From Bosea sp. RAC05 (GTDB taxonomy: Bacteria; Pseudomonadota; Alphaproteobacteria; Rhizobiales; Beijerinckiaceae), in assembly GCF_001713455.1 (NCBI RefSeq), contig NZ_CP016464.1, forward strand, positions 176,001 through 240,000: a DNA stretch of 64,000 nucleotides, read 5' to 3'. This document shows, piece by piece, positions 46,583-55,680 of this stretch (its first letter is position 1; the number at the start of each line of letters is the position of its first letter). The notes beneath the pieces are model-generated. The model worked only from the letters and a program-made list of their open reading frames with translations. It was not told where the DNA came from and made no database searches. The position numbers were made by a program, and so were the translations under genes.

Positions 46583-48403
46583 TCAGTCGGCGATGACCTG
46601 CAGCCGGTGCAGCCGCGCATAGGCACCATCACGCGCGAGCAGCGCCTCGTGGCTGCCGGTCTCGACGATTCTGCCCTCTTCCATCACGACGATGAGGTCC
46701 GCTTCGCGCACCGTCGAGAGCCGGTGGGCGATGACGAGCGTGGTCCGGTTCTTCATCAGCCGGGCCAGCGCCTGCTGAACCAGCCGCTCCGATTCGGCGT
46801 CGAGCGCGCTCGTCGCCTCGTCGAGCAGCAGGATCGGCGCGTCCTTGAGGATCGCACGGGCAATCGCGATGCGCTGGCGCTCGCCGCCCGAGAGCTTCTG
46901 GCCGCGCTCGCCGACGGAGGACTCGTAGCCCTCCGGCATCGCCAGGATGAAATCATGCGCGGCGGCGGCCTTCGCGGCCGCGACGATCTCCTCGTCGCTG
47001 GCGCCCGGCCGTCCGAAGGCGATGTTGGCGCGCACCGTATCGTCGAACAGCACGACATCCTGGCTGACCACGCCGATCTGCGACCGCAGCGACGCCAGCG
47101 TCAGCCCGCGCAGATCCTGTCCGTCGATCTCGATGCGCCCATCTGTCGGGTCGTAGAGCCGCGGCACCAGGGCCAGCAACGTCGACTTGCCCGAGCCCGA
47201 GCGCCCGACGAGTGCGGTGGTCTTGCCGCCCTCGGCGACGAGATCGATGCCCTCGAGCGCGCGCTGGTCGTCGCGGTAGCGGAAGCGCAGCTTTCGGAAG
47301 GCGACCTCGCCCGCGCCGACCACCAGGGGCCTGGCGTCGGCGGCGTCGACGATCCGGGGCTTCTCGTCGAGCAGGGCGTAATAGCGCTTCAGCGAGGCGC
47401 CGGCCTCCTGGACGATGGCGTTGAGGTTGCCCAGCGAACGCATCGGCTGGGCCGCCAGCAGCAGCGCCGAGACATAGCCGGTGAAGTCGCCGACGGTGGA
47501 GCCACCGCCGGTGATGCGCACGCCGATCGCCGCCAGCACGCCGGCCACCGCCATGCCGCCGCCGACCTCGAGCAGCGGATCGAGCCGACCGCGCGCATTG
47601 GCGGCCTTCATCTTGAGCGAGCGGATGGTCTCGAAGGCGCTCGCCGCCCGCCGTTCGAGATAGGGCTCGAGCGTGTCGGTCTTGGCGGCGCGTGCGCCCT
47701 GCAGGCTCTCGGTGACGAGGCTGGCCATCAGCCCGGTCTGCTCTTGCTGCGAGGTCGCCATGCGGCGCAGCTTCCGGCCGATCTTGCCGATCGGATGCGC
47801 CACAATCGGCGCGACCAGCATGACGACGAGCGTCATCTGCCAGTCGATCCAGAACATCGCGCCCACCAGCGCGATCGCGGTCAGCACATCGCGCACCGCG
47901 ATGTTGATCAACCGGGTCAGCGCCTCCTTGACGAAGGTGAAATCGGTGGTGAAGCGCTGTGTCAGCGAGGCCGGGTTCTCGCGGTGGAGCTGGGCGAGGT
48001 CGGCCCGGATCAGATGCGTGTAGAGCGCCGTCTGCATGTCCGCCTCGATGCGGCTGACGACACTGTTGGTCATCACCGTCTGGGCCAGCAGCGAGAACCC
48101 CTTCACTGCCGTGACGATGACGACGACGACGGCGACCGCATTGACGACGCCGATCTCGATGCCGAGCGATTTCGAGACCAGCCGCTCCATGCGCCGGACG
48201 AAGCCGGTCGCCTCCGCCGTCATCGGGTCGGCGAAGGCGTCGAAGGCCGCCTTGATCAGCAGCGGGTAGAAGCTCGTCGTCGCCGCGATCACCACGACGA
48301 GGCCGAGGATCATCGCCATCTGCGGCAGATAGGCTTTGACCTGCTCGCGCCAGACGCGGAGGAGAAGCGCGAACGTATCGTCGGTGACGCGGCCAATCTT
48401 CAT
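46583..48403 (-). CDS. MsbA-like ABC exporter (fused membrane and ATPase domains)
   Basis: 606 residues. The N-terminal ABC membrane domain (six helices, about 25-320) carries [20 protein letters not shown]. The ATPase domain has Walker [14 protein letters not shown]-loop [13 protein letters not shown], signature [14 protein letters not shown], Walker [13 protein letters not shown] and H-loop IAHRLSTV. It works as a homodimer in the inner membrane. The family includes the lipid A/phospholipid flippase MsbA and multidrug exporters; the sequence does not separate these. The ATG lies just before the first basic segment. Confidence 0.9.
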   Translation of the reverse strand: MKIGRVTDDTFALLLRVWREQVKAYLPQMAMILGLVVVIAATTSFYPLLIKAAFDAFADPMTAEATGFVRRMERLVSKSLGIEIGVVNAVAVVVVIVTAVKGFSLLAQTVMTNSVVSRIEADMQTALYTHLIRADLAQLHRENPASLTQRFTTDFTFVKEALTRLINIAVRDVLTAIALVGAMFWIDWQMTLVVMLVAPIVAHPIGKIGRKLRRMATSQQEQTGLMASLVTESLQGARAAKTDTLEPYLERRAASAFETIRSLKMKAANARGRLDPLLEVGGGMAVAGVLAAIGVRITGGGSTVGDFTGYVSALLLAAQPMRSLGNLNAIVQEAGASLKRYYALLDEKPRIVDAADARPLVVGAGEVAFRKLRFRYRDDQRALEGIDLVAEGGKTTALVGRSGSGKSTLLALVPRLYDPTDGRIEIDGQDLRGLTLASLRSQIGVVSQDVVLFDDTVRANIAFGRPGASDEEIVAAAKAAAAHDFILAMPEGYESSVGERGQKLSGGERQRIAIARAILKDAPILLLDEATSALDAESERLVQQALARLMKNRTTLVIAHRLSTVREADLIVVMEEGRIVETGSHEALLARDGAYARLHRLQVIAD

Positions 48404-48515
48404 GGCGCGCGACCTATCACGGCGCCGGAGCGAGCGCTACGGCCGGCCGGGTCTTGCTCCGGACAAGAAGCTGGCGTCCCATGGGCGCGACCGATTCAGG
48501 AAAGCGCTACAGCCC

Positions 48516-49652
48516 ATGCCCCTGCACCCGCCGGCCCAGCCCGGCCAGAGTTTCGCCGAGATCGACACGCCGGCCCTGATCCTCGATCTCGACGCCTTCG
48601 AGCGCAACCTCGTCACCATGGCGGCCTATACGCAGGGACACGGCGTCCGGCTGCGGCCCCACGCCAAAACCCACAAGAGCCCGGAGATCGCGCTGCGCCA
48701 GATCGCCCATGGCGCGGTCGGTCAGTGCGTCCAGAAGGTCTCCGAGGCGGAAGTCCTGGTCGAAGGCGGCGTCACCGACGTGCTCGTCAGCAACGAGATC
48801 ACCGGCGCCGCCAAGCTCGACCGGCTGGCGAAGCTCGCGCGCCAGGCCAGGATCGGGCTCTGCGTCGATCATCTCGACGGCATCCGCGAGGCGGCCGAGG
48901 CCGCCGCCCGCCACGACGTCGTGCTCGATGTGCTCGTCGAGATCGATGTCGGCGGCCGCCGCTGCGGCGTCGCGCCCGGCGAGACGGCGGTGCGGCTGGC
49001 GGAGGCGATCGCCCGCAGCAACACACTGCGCTTCGGCGGCCTGCAGGCCTATCACGGCACCGCCCAGCACATGCGCTCGATCGACGAGCGCCGCGAGGCG
49101 ATCGAGCGCGCCGCGCTCGGCACGCGCAACACGGTGGAGCGGCTGCAGCAGGCCGGCCTCGCCTGCGCCGTGGTCGGAGGGGCCGGCACCGGCACTTTCG
49201 AGATCGAAAGCCAGTCCGGCATCTGGAACGAGATCCAGGCCGGGTCGTACATCTTCATGGACGCCGACTATGCCCGAAACCGCCAGGCCGACGGCACGCC
49301 CTTCCGCACCTTCGAGCATGCGCTGTTCGTCCTCACCGGGGTGATGAGCAAGCCGGTACCGGACCGAGCCGTCGTCGATGCCGGCCACAAGGCGGCCTCG
49401 GTCGATTCCGGCATGCCGATGCCGTTCCGGCGCGAGGGCGTGATCTACACCAAGCCCTCCGACGAGCATGGCGTGCTGACGGGCGATCCGATCGCCCTGC
49501 CGCATCGCGGCGACCGGTTGCTGCTGATCCCGGGCCATTGCGACCCCACGGTGAACCTGCATGATTGGTATGTTGGTGTGCGCGGCCTCCACACGCCGGA
49601 CGCCCATGTCGAGGCGCTCTGGCCGATCGCGGGACGTGGCGCCCTGACCTGA
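48516..49652 (+). CDS. PLP-dependent D-threonine aldolase / DSD1-family enzyme
   Basis: 378 residues. Fold III: IDTPALILDLDAFERN at the start, the PLP Lys in RPHAKTHKSPEIA (about residue 56), VVGGAGTGTFEIE (phosphate binding) and the metal site His and Cys in IPGHCDPTVNLHDWYVG. These match D-threonine aldolase, D-serine dehydratase (DSD1) and 3-hydroxy-D-aspartate aldolase, which use PLP plus a divalent metal. The exact substrate is open. The start MPLHPPAQ was chosen because family homology begins just after it; the frame is open much further upstream, over the divergent exporter promoter. Confidence 0.85.
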   Translation: MPLHPPAQPGQSFAEIDTPALILDLDAFERNLVTMAAYTQGHGVRLRPHAKTHKSPEIALRQIAHGAVGQCVQKVSEAEVLVEGGVTDVLVSNEITGAAKLDRLAKLARQARIGLCVDHLDGIREAAEAAARHDVVLDVLVEIDVGGRRCGVAPGETAVRLAEAIARSNTLRFGGLQAYHGTAQHMRSIDERREAIERAALGTRNTVERLQQAGLACAVVGGAGTGTFEIESQSGIWNEIQAGSYIFMDADYARNRQADGTPFRTFEHALFVLTGVMSKPVPDRAVVDAGHKAASVDSGMPMPFRREGVIYTKPSDEHGVLTGDPIALPHRGDRLLLIPGHCDPTVNLHDWYVGVRGLHTPDAHVEALWPIAGRGALT

Positions 49653-49661
49653 CGGGCGCCC

Positions 49662-50558
49662 TCAACGATTGAGCCGCACCGCACCGCTGCGCGACAGATC
49701 ATAGCCGCCGAGTTCGCGCGCCCGGGCTGCCATCGCCGTGCCGCGCATCCAGCCCAGCAGCATCTGCGTCGCCGGCTCGAAATAGGTCCGGCGGCGCATC
49801 ACCAGATCGACATGCTCCCAGACCAGCGGCAGGAAATCGAGCCCGAAGGCGCTGGCGATCGCCCGCGAGGCGATGCCGCAATCGGCGCGCCCGGTGCGGA
49901 TGGCGAGCGCGAGATCCTGGCCCGTGGCGCAGATTCCCTCCGTCAGGACCATCGCCGTCGCGGGCAGCGCCTCGCGCTCGACCAGGCTGTTGAGAAGGAG
50001 CTGCGCGCCCGCGCCCGCCTGGCGCCGCGCAAACCGTGCCTGCTGGGTGACCGCCGACGCCAGGCCGGACAGGCCCAGCGGATTGCCGGGCGCAACCAGC
50101 AGGCCCTGCTCGCGCCGCGCGAAGCCGATCACCACCGCATCGAACAGCCCGGGCTCCGCCAGGATCGCCGCGGGATTGGCCTCGTCATCGTCGGGCGTGG
50201 CATGGAGATGGATGGCCGCGATCGCGACCTCGCCGCGCACCAGCCGGTCGAGCCCGGCCTGTGAGCCTTCAGCCAGCAGGGCCAGCCCGCAGGCGGAGTC
50301 GCGCACCGCCACCTCAAGCAGCGAATCCTGGCTGCCGCCGATGATCGGCGGCGGGGACACCGACTGCATCCCCTCGGGCCGCGAGAGACCAGCTTCGAGC
50401 CAGCGGTCGAGCGCGGCGCGCGGAAACAGCCATTTTCCGCTGACCTTGGTGCAGGGCACGGCGCCGCTGGCGACGAGGTCATAGAGCTTGCGCTCCTTCA
50501 GCCGCAGGTAACCCGCAGCCTCCTCGGTCGTCAGATAGATCTGATCCTGCACTGACAT
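49662..50558 (-). CDS. Excisionase-type HTH plus periplasmic-binding-like regulator, probable tungstate/molybdate regulator
   Basis: 298 residues. The N-terminal DNA-binding domain (IYLTTEEAAGYLRLKERKLY, GKWLFPRAALDRWLE) is of the excisionase/MerR-like HTH_17 type. The rest is a PBP-like domain (about 70-298: LVAPGNPLGL, RQAGAGAQLLLNSLVER, ADCGIASRAIASAFGLDFLP) like that found in molybdate-linked regulators. It is divergent from the tupBCA operon across 99 bp that contain a 6+6 inverted repeat. It therefore probably senses tungstate or molybdate and controls that operon. An in-frame ATG at 50600 is an alternative start without a ribosome-binding site. Confidence 0.8.
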   Translation of the reverse strand: MSVQDQIYLTTEEAAGYLRLKERKLYDLVASGAVPCTKVSGKWLFPRAALDRWLEAGLSRPEGMQSVSPPPIIGGSQDSLLEVAVRDSACGLALLAEGSQAGLDRLVRGEVAIAAIHLHATPDDDEANPAAILAEPGLFDAVVIGFARREQGLLVAPGNPLGLSGLASAVTQQARFARRQAGAGAQLLLNSLVEREALPATAMVLTEGICATGQDLALAIRTGRADCGIASRAIASAFGLDFLPLVWEHVDLVMRRRTYFEPATQMLLGWMRGTAMAARARELGGYDLSRSGAVRLNR

Positions 50559-50611
50559 GCACTGACCTGCGCTGGTTCCATGGTTGGCGTTTGGTCGCAT
50601 TGAATTCTAAG

Positions 50612-50625
50612 AAAGACAAGTCTTT
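50612..50625. promoter_or_regulatory. Inverted repeat AAAGAC-aa-GTCTTT between regulator and tupB
   Basis: Perfect 6-bp arms with a 2-base centre, in the divergent intergenic region 33-46 bases before the tupB start and 54 bases upstream of the regulator start. Its position suits an operator for the HTH/PBP-like regulator. Confidence 0.5.
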
Positions 50626-50657
50626 GCAGGAAACCAACATCCAGGGAGCGGGCCGGC

Positions 50658-51359
50658 TTGGACTTCGGAGCGATCTTTTCGGCCGCCTTCGCCCTGATCG
50701 TCGGGCTCGATCCGGCGTTCCTCGCGATCGTCGGCCTGTCGCTGCGGGTCACGCTGACGGCGGTCCTGATCGCGGCTCTGATCGGCCTGCCGCTGGGTGC
50801 CGCGCTCGCTCTGGCGCGCTTCCGCGGCCGCTCTGCGGTGATCGTCTGCCTCAATGCGCTGATGGGCCTTCCGCCCGTCGTCGCCGGCCTCGTCGTCTTC
50901 CTGATGCTCTCGCGCTCGGGGCCGCTCGGGCCGCTCGGGCTGCTGTTCACGCCGACGGCGATGATCCTGGCACAGGTCCTCCTCGTGCTGCCGATCGTCA
51001 TCGCGCTGACCCGCCAGACCGTCGAGGATCTCTGGGGCGAGTATCGCGACCATCTCCGCTCTGTCGGGCTTGAAGGCGTCCGCGCCATCCCCACCCTGCT
51101 CTTCGACGGACGCTTCGCGCTGGCCACCGCCCTGCTAGCGGGCTTCGGCCGCGCCAGCGCCGAGGTCGGCGCCGTGCTGATCGTCGGCGGCAACATCGCC
51201 GGCTACACCCGCACCATGACCACGGCGATCACGCTCGAAACCTCCAAGGGCGACCTCCCGCTGGCGCTCGGACTCGGCCTCGTCCTGATCGCCCTGACGC
51301 TCGCCATCAACGCCATCGCCTTCGGCGCCAGCCGCATCGGCGCACGTTATGCGGGATGA
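50658..51359 (+). CDS. tupB: Tungstate ABC transporter permease
   Basis: 233 residues, TTG start with GGGAG upstream. About five to six helices; the ATPase-contact loop reads EYRDHLRSVGLEGVRAIPTL, and ASAEVGAVLIVGGNIAGYTR, typical of TupB-type permeases, follows. It forms the inner-membrane channel of a high-affinity oxyanion importer. The TGA stop overlaps the ATPase gene start (ATGA). Sulfate/molybdate permeases are related, but the neighbouring binding protein points to tungstate. Confidence 0.85.
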   Translation: MDFGAIFSAAFALIVGLDPAFLAIVGLSLRVTLTAVLIAALIGLPLGAALALARFRGRSAVIVCLNALMGLPPVVAGLVVFLMLSRSGPLGPLGLLFTPTAMILAQVLLVLPIVIALTRQTVEDLWGEYRDHLRSVGLEGVRAIPTLLFDGRFALATALLAGFGRASAEVGAVLIVGGNIAGYTRTMTTAITLETSKGDLPLALGLGLVLIALTLAINAIAFGASRIGARYAG

Positions 51360-52087
51360 CGCGCATGCGTGATGTCGCCTCGATCCTGCCGCTCGACGTC
51401 CGCGCCGTCGCCTTCCATGGCGACGGGCGCCGCCTCGTCGACGGCATCAGCTTCCAGCTTCCGGCCGGCGGATTGACCGTGATTCTCGGTCCCAACGGTG
51501 CCGGCAAGTCGCTGACGCTGCGGCTCTGTCACGGCCTGCTGACGCCAAGCGAGGGCAGGATCGCCTGGGCGCAGGGCGCGGCGGGGCGCAACCGGCGCCA
51601 CGCCATGGTCTTCCAGAAGCCGATCATGCTGCGCCGCTCGGTCGAGGCGAATGTGCTGCACGCGCTGGCGGCGGCGGGTGTCGCCGGTTCCGAACGTCGC
51701 GAGCGCTGCCGCACCGCGCTCGAACGCTTCGGCCTCAGCGAGCGCGCCGGCCAGGCGGCGCGGCTGCTCTCCGGCGGTGAGCAGCAGCGCCTCGCTATCG
51801 CCCGGGCCTGGGCGCTGCGCCCGGAACTGCTGTTCTTGGACGAGCCGACCTCGCAGCTCGACCCCGCCGCCACCCGCCAGATCGAGCAACTGCTCTCCGG
51901 CCTCGTGGCCGAGGGCATCACGGTGCTGATGTCGACGCATGATCTCGGCCAGGCGCGGCGGCTGGCCTCGCGCGTGCTCTTCCTGCATCGCGGGCGGCTG
52001 ATCGCGGATGCGCCCGCCGCCGACTTCTTCGCTGGCCCGGCCTCGCCCGAGGCGCGCGCCTTTCTCGCCGGAGAGCTGCTCTGGTGA
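51356..52087 (+). CDS. tupC: Tungstate ABC transporter ATPase
   Basis: 243 residues. Walker A LGPNGAGKSLTLR, Q-loop VFQKPIMLRRSV, signature LSGGEQQRLAIARA, Walker B LLFLDEPTSQLD and H-loop STHDLGQA are all present. No C-terminal TOBE domain is seen, unlike ModC. The stop overlaps the next gene's possible GTG (GTGA), although the binding-protein start is placed a little downstream. Confidence 0.88.
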   Translation: MTRMRDVASILPLDVRAVAFHGDGRRLVDGISFQLPAGGLTVILGPNGAGKSLTLRLCHGLLTPSEGRIAWAQGAAGRNRRHAMVFQKPIMLRRSVEANVLHALAAAGVAGSERRERCRTALERFGLSERAGQAARLLSGGEQQRLAIARAWALRPELLFLDEPTSQLDPAATRQIEQLLSGLVAEGITVLMSTHDLGQARRLASRVLFLHRGRLIADAPAADFFAGPASPEARAFLAGELLW

Positions 52088-52125
52088 CCCCTGCCATGCC
52101 CCACAAGAAGCCCAAGGAGACGATG

Positions 52126-53004
52126 ATGACCACGACCCGACGCCTGCTCCTCGCCACGGGCTTCTCTGTCGCCCTGACCGGCCTCGCCTTCGCCCAGGCC
52201 ACCACCGCCACACCGCCGACCGCCTCGGCACCGGCCGCGGCCGGCACCCGCTTCATCACGGTGTCTTCGACCACCTCGACCCAGGATTCCGGCCTGTTCG
52301 GCCATATCCTGCCGCTGTTCAGGGCGAAGACCGGCATCGAGGTCCGCGTCGTCTCGCAGGGCACGGGCCAGGCGCTCGACACCGGCCGGCGCGGCGATGC
52401 CGACGTCGTCTTCGTCCATGCCAAGGCGCAGGAGGAGAAGTTCGTCGCCGACGGCTTCGGGCTCGAGCGCAAGCCCGTCATGTACAACGACTTCGTCCTG
52501 ATCGGCCCGAAGGGCGACCCGGCCGGCATCAGTGGCTCGAAGGATATCGCTGCCGCGCTGGTGAAGATCGCCGAGAAGGGCGCGCCCTTCGTCTCGCGCG
52601 GCGACAAGTCGGGCACGCATTCGGCCGAACTCGCGCTCTGGAAGGTCGCGGGCGTCGATCTCGAGGCCAAGAAGGGCGCCTGGTACCGCGAGATCGGCCA
52701 GGGCATGGGGGCCGCGCTCAACACCGCCGGCAGCATGGGCGCCTATGTGCTGGCCGACCGCGGCACCTGGATCTCCTTCAAGAACCGCGGCGATCTCGCC
52801 ATTGCGGTCGAAGGCGACCGTCGCCTGTTCAACCAGTACGGCGTCATCGCGGTGAACCCGGCCAAGCATCCCCATGTGAAGATCAACGACGGGCAGGCCT
52901 TCGTGAACTGGCTGGTCAGCCCGGAGGGCCAGAAGGCCATCGCCGACTACAAGATCGAGGGGCAGCAGCTCTTCTTCCCCAATGCGACGCAGGCGGGCGC
53001 GTGA
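52126..53004 (+). CDS. tupA: Tungstate-binding periplasmic protein
   Basis: 292 residues. A signal peptide (MTTTRRLLLATGFSVALTGL, cleaved after FAQA) and an Ala/Thr/Pro linker precede the binding fold. The mature start TVSSTTSTQDSGLFGHILPL contains the TTST motif that binds the oxyanion in TupA proteins; SRGDKSGTHSAEL forms the second binding loop. Together with TupB and TupC it imports tungstate, and possibly molybdate, for pterin cofactors. The ATG at 52126 is six bases after AAGGAG; another ATG directly before it and a GTG at 52084 are alternatives. Confidence 0.88.
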   Translation: MTTTRRLLLATGFSVALTGLAFAQATTATPPTASAPAAAGTRFITVSSTTSTQDSGLFGHILPLFRAKTGIEVRVVSQGTGQALDTGRRGDADVVFVHAKAQEEKFVADGFGLERKPVMYNDFVLIGPKGDPAGISGSKDIAAALVKIAEKGAPFVSRGDKSGTHSAELALWKVAGVDLEAKKGAWYREIGQGMGAALNTAGSMGAYVLADRGTWISFKNRGDLAIAVEGDRRLFNQYGVIAVNPAKHPHVKINDGQAFVNWLVSPEGQKAIADYKIEGQQLFFPNATQAGA

Positions 53005-53135
53005 TAGATCACGGCCGAGCCGTTGGGCCGAGTAGCGGCGGAGAGCCACACCTCGCCAAACGCCGGCCGTGCCACCATGTTCAATCCCGCGCGGGACGGG
53101 TCGTCCCGCGCGAAGGCGGCTGACCGGAGACCCCC

Positions 53136-53615
53136 ATGGACTGGCAGGCGACGCGACCGGGCGAAACCAGCGCGCCCCTGCCCGACCGGCGGGACGCGCA
53201 TCTCGTCTTCATCGGCCGCCTGCGTACGCCCTTCACCACGCGCGACCAGTGCCCGCGCCAGGGCGATGCCGAGAACGGCCCGGTCTGCCGCGCCGAGATC
53301 GACGCGCCCTGGAAGGCCGCGCTCGCCGGCATCGAGGGCTTCGCCTGGCTCGACCTGCTCTACTGGATGCATCAGGCGCGGCGCGACCTCGTCACGCAGA
53401 CGCCGCGGGGCGGCGAACCGCTCGGGACCTTTGCGCTGCGTTCGCCGGTCCGGCCGAATCCGATCGCGCTGTCGCGCGTGCGGCTGCTCGGCGTCGAGGA
53501 CGGTGCGCTGCTGGTGCGCGGGCTCGACTGCCTCGACGGCACGCCGCTGCTCGACATCAAGCCGCATCGCTGCCTGCACAGTGCCAGACCGGAGCCCGGC
53601 CATGCCCCGTCCTGA
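53136..53615 (+). CDS. TrmO/TsaA-like SAM-dependent methyltransferase
   Basis: 159 residues. The TrmO (YaeB/VirR) beta-barrel signature is present: LVFIGRLRTPFTTRDQCPRQ, GIEGFAWLDLLYWMHQARR, then FALRSPVRPNPIALSRVRLL and DCLDGTPLLDIKPH. Canonical TrmO N6-methylates the t6A37 base of certain tRNAs. This short, single-domain version lies inside a metal-oxyanion uptake region and overlaps the next transporter gene by 14 bases, so a role linked to molybdenum/tungsten use is possible but unproven. Confidence 0.8.
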   Translation: MDWQATRPGETSAPLPDRRDAHLVFIGRLRTPFTTRDQCPRQGDAENGPVCRAEIDAPWKAALAGIEGFAWLDLLYWMHQARRDLVTQTPRGGEPLGTFALRSPVRPNPIALSRVRLLGVEDGALLVRGLDCLDGTPLLDIKPHRCLHSARPEPGHAPS

Positions 53616-54633
53616 CCGCCGCGCCCTGCTGACCGGCCTTGCCGCGCTCGCCGCTTGGCGGCGCCCGGCCTGGGCAGCGACCGTGCGCGACGGCGCGGGC
53701 CGCGACGTCGCCGTCCCCGCCACCGTCACGCGCGTCTTTCCCGCCGGGCCGCCTGCCGCGATCCAGCTCTACACGCTCGCGCCCGATCTGCTGCTGGGCT
53801 GGCCGCGCGCCAACCGGCCCGAGGAGCGCGAATTCCTGCTGCCGGGCATCGGCGACCGCCCCGAGATCGGCCGCATCACCGGGCGCGGCAACAGCGCCAA
53901 TCTCGAAGCCGTGCTCCAGCTCAAGCCCGACCTGATCGTCGATGCCGGCTCCACGGGGCGCACCTATGTCGAGCTGGCCGAGCGGGTGCAGGGCCAGACC
54001 GGCATCCCCTATGCGCTGCTCGATGGCCGTTTCAGCGCGATCCCGGAGAGCTATCGCATCCTCGGCCGCCTGACGGGCCGCAGCGCGCGCGCCGAGACGC
54101 TCGCGACCTGGTGCGAGACCGCGATGGCGACGATCCGCGGCCGTATCGCCGGCATTGCGCCCGAGCAGCGTCCCTCCGTCTACTACGCCCGCGGGCCGCG
54201 CGGTCTCGAGACGGGGCTGGGCGGCTCGATCAATGTCGAGACGCTCTCCTTCCTCGGCGCCCGCAACGTCGCCGACCAGCCGGGCAGCGGGCTGGCGCAG
54301 GTCTCGCTCGAACAGGTCCTGGCCTGGGATCCGGAGGTGATCGTCACCATCGACCTCGCCTTCTCGGAAAGCGGGCGCCGCGATCCCGCCTGGGCCGGTG
54401 TGCGGGCCGTGAAGGCCGGCCGCGTCCATCTCTCGCCCAAGATCCCCTTCGGCTGGGTCGATTTCCCGCCCTCGGTCAACCGCATGGTCGGGCTCTGGTG
54501 GCTGGCGAAGCTGCTCTATCCGCAAGCTTTCCCGGAAGACATCCGGGCCATCGCGCGCGACTTCCACACGCTGTTCTACCAGGTCACGCCGAGCGAGCCG
54601 CAGCTCGACCGCATCCTCGCGGGGCGGGGGTGA
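53602..54633 (+). CDS. FecB/MolA-like ABC transporter substrate-binding protein
   Basis: 343 residues. The N-terminus has a Tat-like twin-Arg leader (DRRALLTGLAALAAW). The mature part is a helical-backbone (class III) binding protein with VTRVFPAGPPAAIQLYTLAP, ANLEAVLQLKPDLIVDAGST and PFGWVDFPPSVNRMVGLWWL. Such proteins bind iron-siderophores, cobalamin, or, in MolA, molybdate/tungstate directly. The tupBCA operon just upstream favours an oxyanion. The start overlaps the TrmO-like gene, with GGAG in that gene's end. Confidence 0.8.
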   Translation: MPRPDRRALLTGLAALAAWRRPAWAATVRDGAGRDVAVPATVTRVFPAGPPAAIQLYTLAPDLLLGWPRANRPEEREFLLPGIGDRPEIGRITGRGNSANLEAVLQLKPDLIVDAGSTGRTYVELAERVQGQTGIPYALLDGRFSAIPESYRILGRLTGRSARAETLATWCETAMATIRGRIAGIAPEQRPSVYYARGPRGLETGLGGSINVETLSFLGARNVADQPGSGLAQVSLEQVLAWDPEVIVTIDLAFSESGRRDPAWAGVRAVKAGRVHLSPKIPFGWVDFPPSVNRMVGLWWLAKLLYPQAFPEDIRAIARDFHTLFYQVTPSEPQLDRILAGRG

Positions 54634-54666
54634 GCGCCGTGACGCCGTCTGGGCGGCTCTGACCCC

Positions 54667-55680
54667 ATGCGCCCCTCGCTCCTGCGCGGCAACGCCATCG
54701 CGCTCGCTCTGCTGGCGCTGGCGATCCTGCTCGCCTTCGGGGTCGGGCGCTTCCCGGTCGCGCCCGGTGATCTCGCGCGCATCCTCTGGTCGGGCCTGAG
54801 CGGCCAGCCCTCCGGCCTGTCGCCCCAGGTCGAGACGGTGATCTGGAACATCCGTGGCCCGCGCGTGCTGGCCGCGCTGCTCTGCGGCGCCGCGCTGGCG
54901 GTGGCGGGCACCGCCTTCCAGGGCCTGTTCCGCAACCCGCTGGTCTCGCCGGACATCCTCGGCGCCTCCTCGGGGGCGGCGCTGGGAGCGGTCCTTGGCA
55001 TCTATCTCTCGCTCGGGCTCTTCGCGATCCAGCTCGCCGCCTTCGCCGGTGGGCTGCTGGCGGTAGGCGCCGTCTATGCGGTCGGCTCGACGATCCGGCG
55101 CGGCGACCCCGTCCTCGTCCTCGTCCTGACCGGTGTGGTCGTCGGCTCGCTGCTCGGCGCCGGCATCGGGCTGATCAAATACTGGGCCGACCCCTACAAC
55201 CAGCTGCCGGCCATGACCTTCTGGCTTCTCGGCAGCCTCGCCGGCACCGACCGCAGCGATCTCGTGCCGCTGCTGGGTCCGGTCCTGGCGGGCTCGGCGG
55301 TGCTCATGGCGTTACGCTGGCGCATGAACGCGATGTCGCTGCCGGAGGAGGAGGCCCGCGCGCTCGGCCTGCGCACGGGACCCTTGCGGTTGGCCATCGT
55401 CGTCGCCGCTACGCTGGTGACGGCGGCGAGCGTCGCAGCCGCCGGCATCATCGGCTGGGTCGGGCTCGTCGTACCCCACCTCGCCCGCTTCCTCGTCGGG
55501 CCCGACTTCAGCCGCCTGCTGCCGACGGCGGCCGTGCTCGGCGGCGGCTATCTGCTGGTCATCGACACGCTGGCGCGCACGGCCGGCCCGGTCGAGACGC
55601 CGCTCGGGATCCTCACGGCCGTGATCGGCACGCCCTTCTTCATCTGGCTGCTCGCCTCGGCCCGCGGAGGCTGGTCGTGA
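54667..55680 (+). CDS. FecCD/BtuC-type ABC transporter permease
   Basis: 337 residues with about ten helices. Typical motifs: RGPRVLAALLCGAALAVAGT, FQGLFRNPLVSPDILGASSG, and the late GIIGWVGLVVPHLARFLVGP with a DTLARTA segment. It is the homodimeric channel of the importer whose binding protein and ATPase flank it. The stop overlaps the ATPase gene's GTG by four bases (GTGA). Confidence 0.9.
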   Translation: MRPSLLRGNAIALALLALAILLAFGVGRFPVAPGDLARILWSGLSGQPSGLSPQVETVIWNIRGPRVLAALLCGAALAVAGTAFQGLFRNPLVSPDILGASSGAALGAVLGIYLSLGLFAIQLAAFAGGLLAVGAVYAVGSTIRRGDPVLVLVLTGVVVGSLLGAGIGLIKYWADPYNQLPAMTFWLLGSLAGTDRSDLVPLLGPVLAGSAVLMALRWRMNAMSLPEEEARALGLRTGPLRLAIVVAATLVTAASVAAAGIIGWVGLVVPHLARFLVGPDFSRLLPTAAVLGGGYLLVIDTLARTAGPVETPLGILTAVIGTPFFIWLLASARGGWS

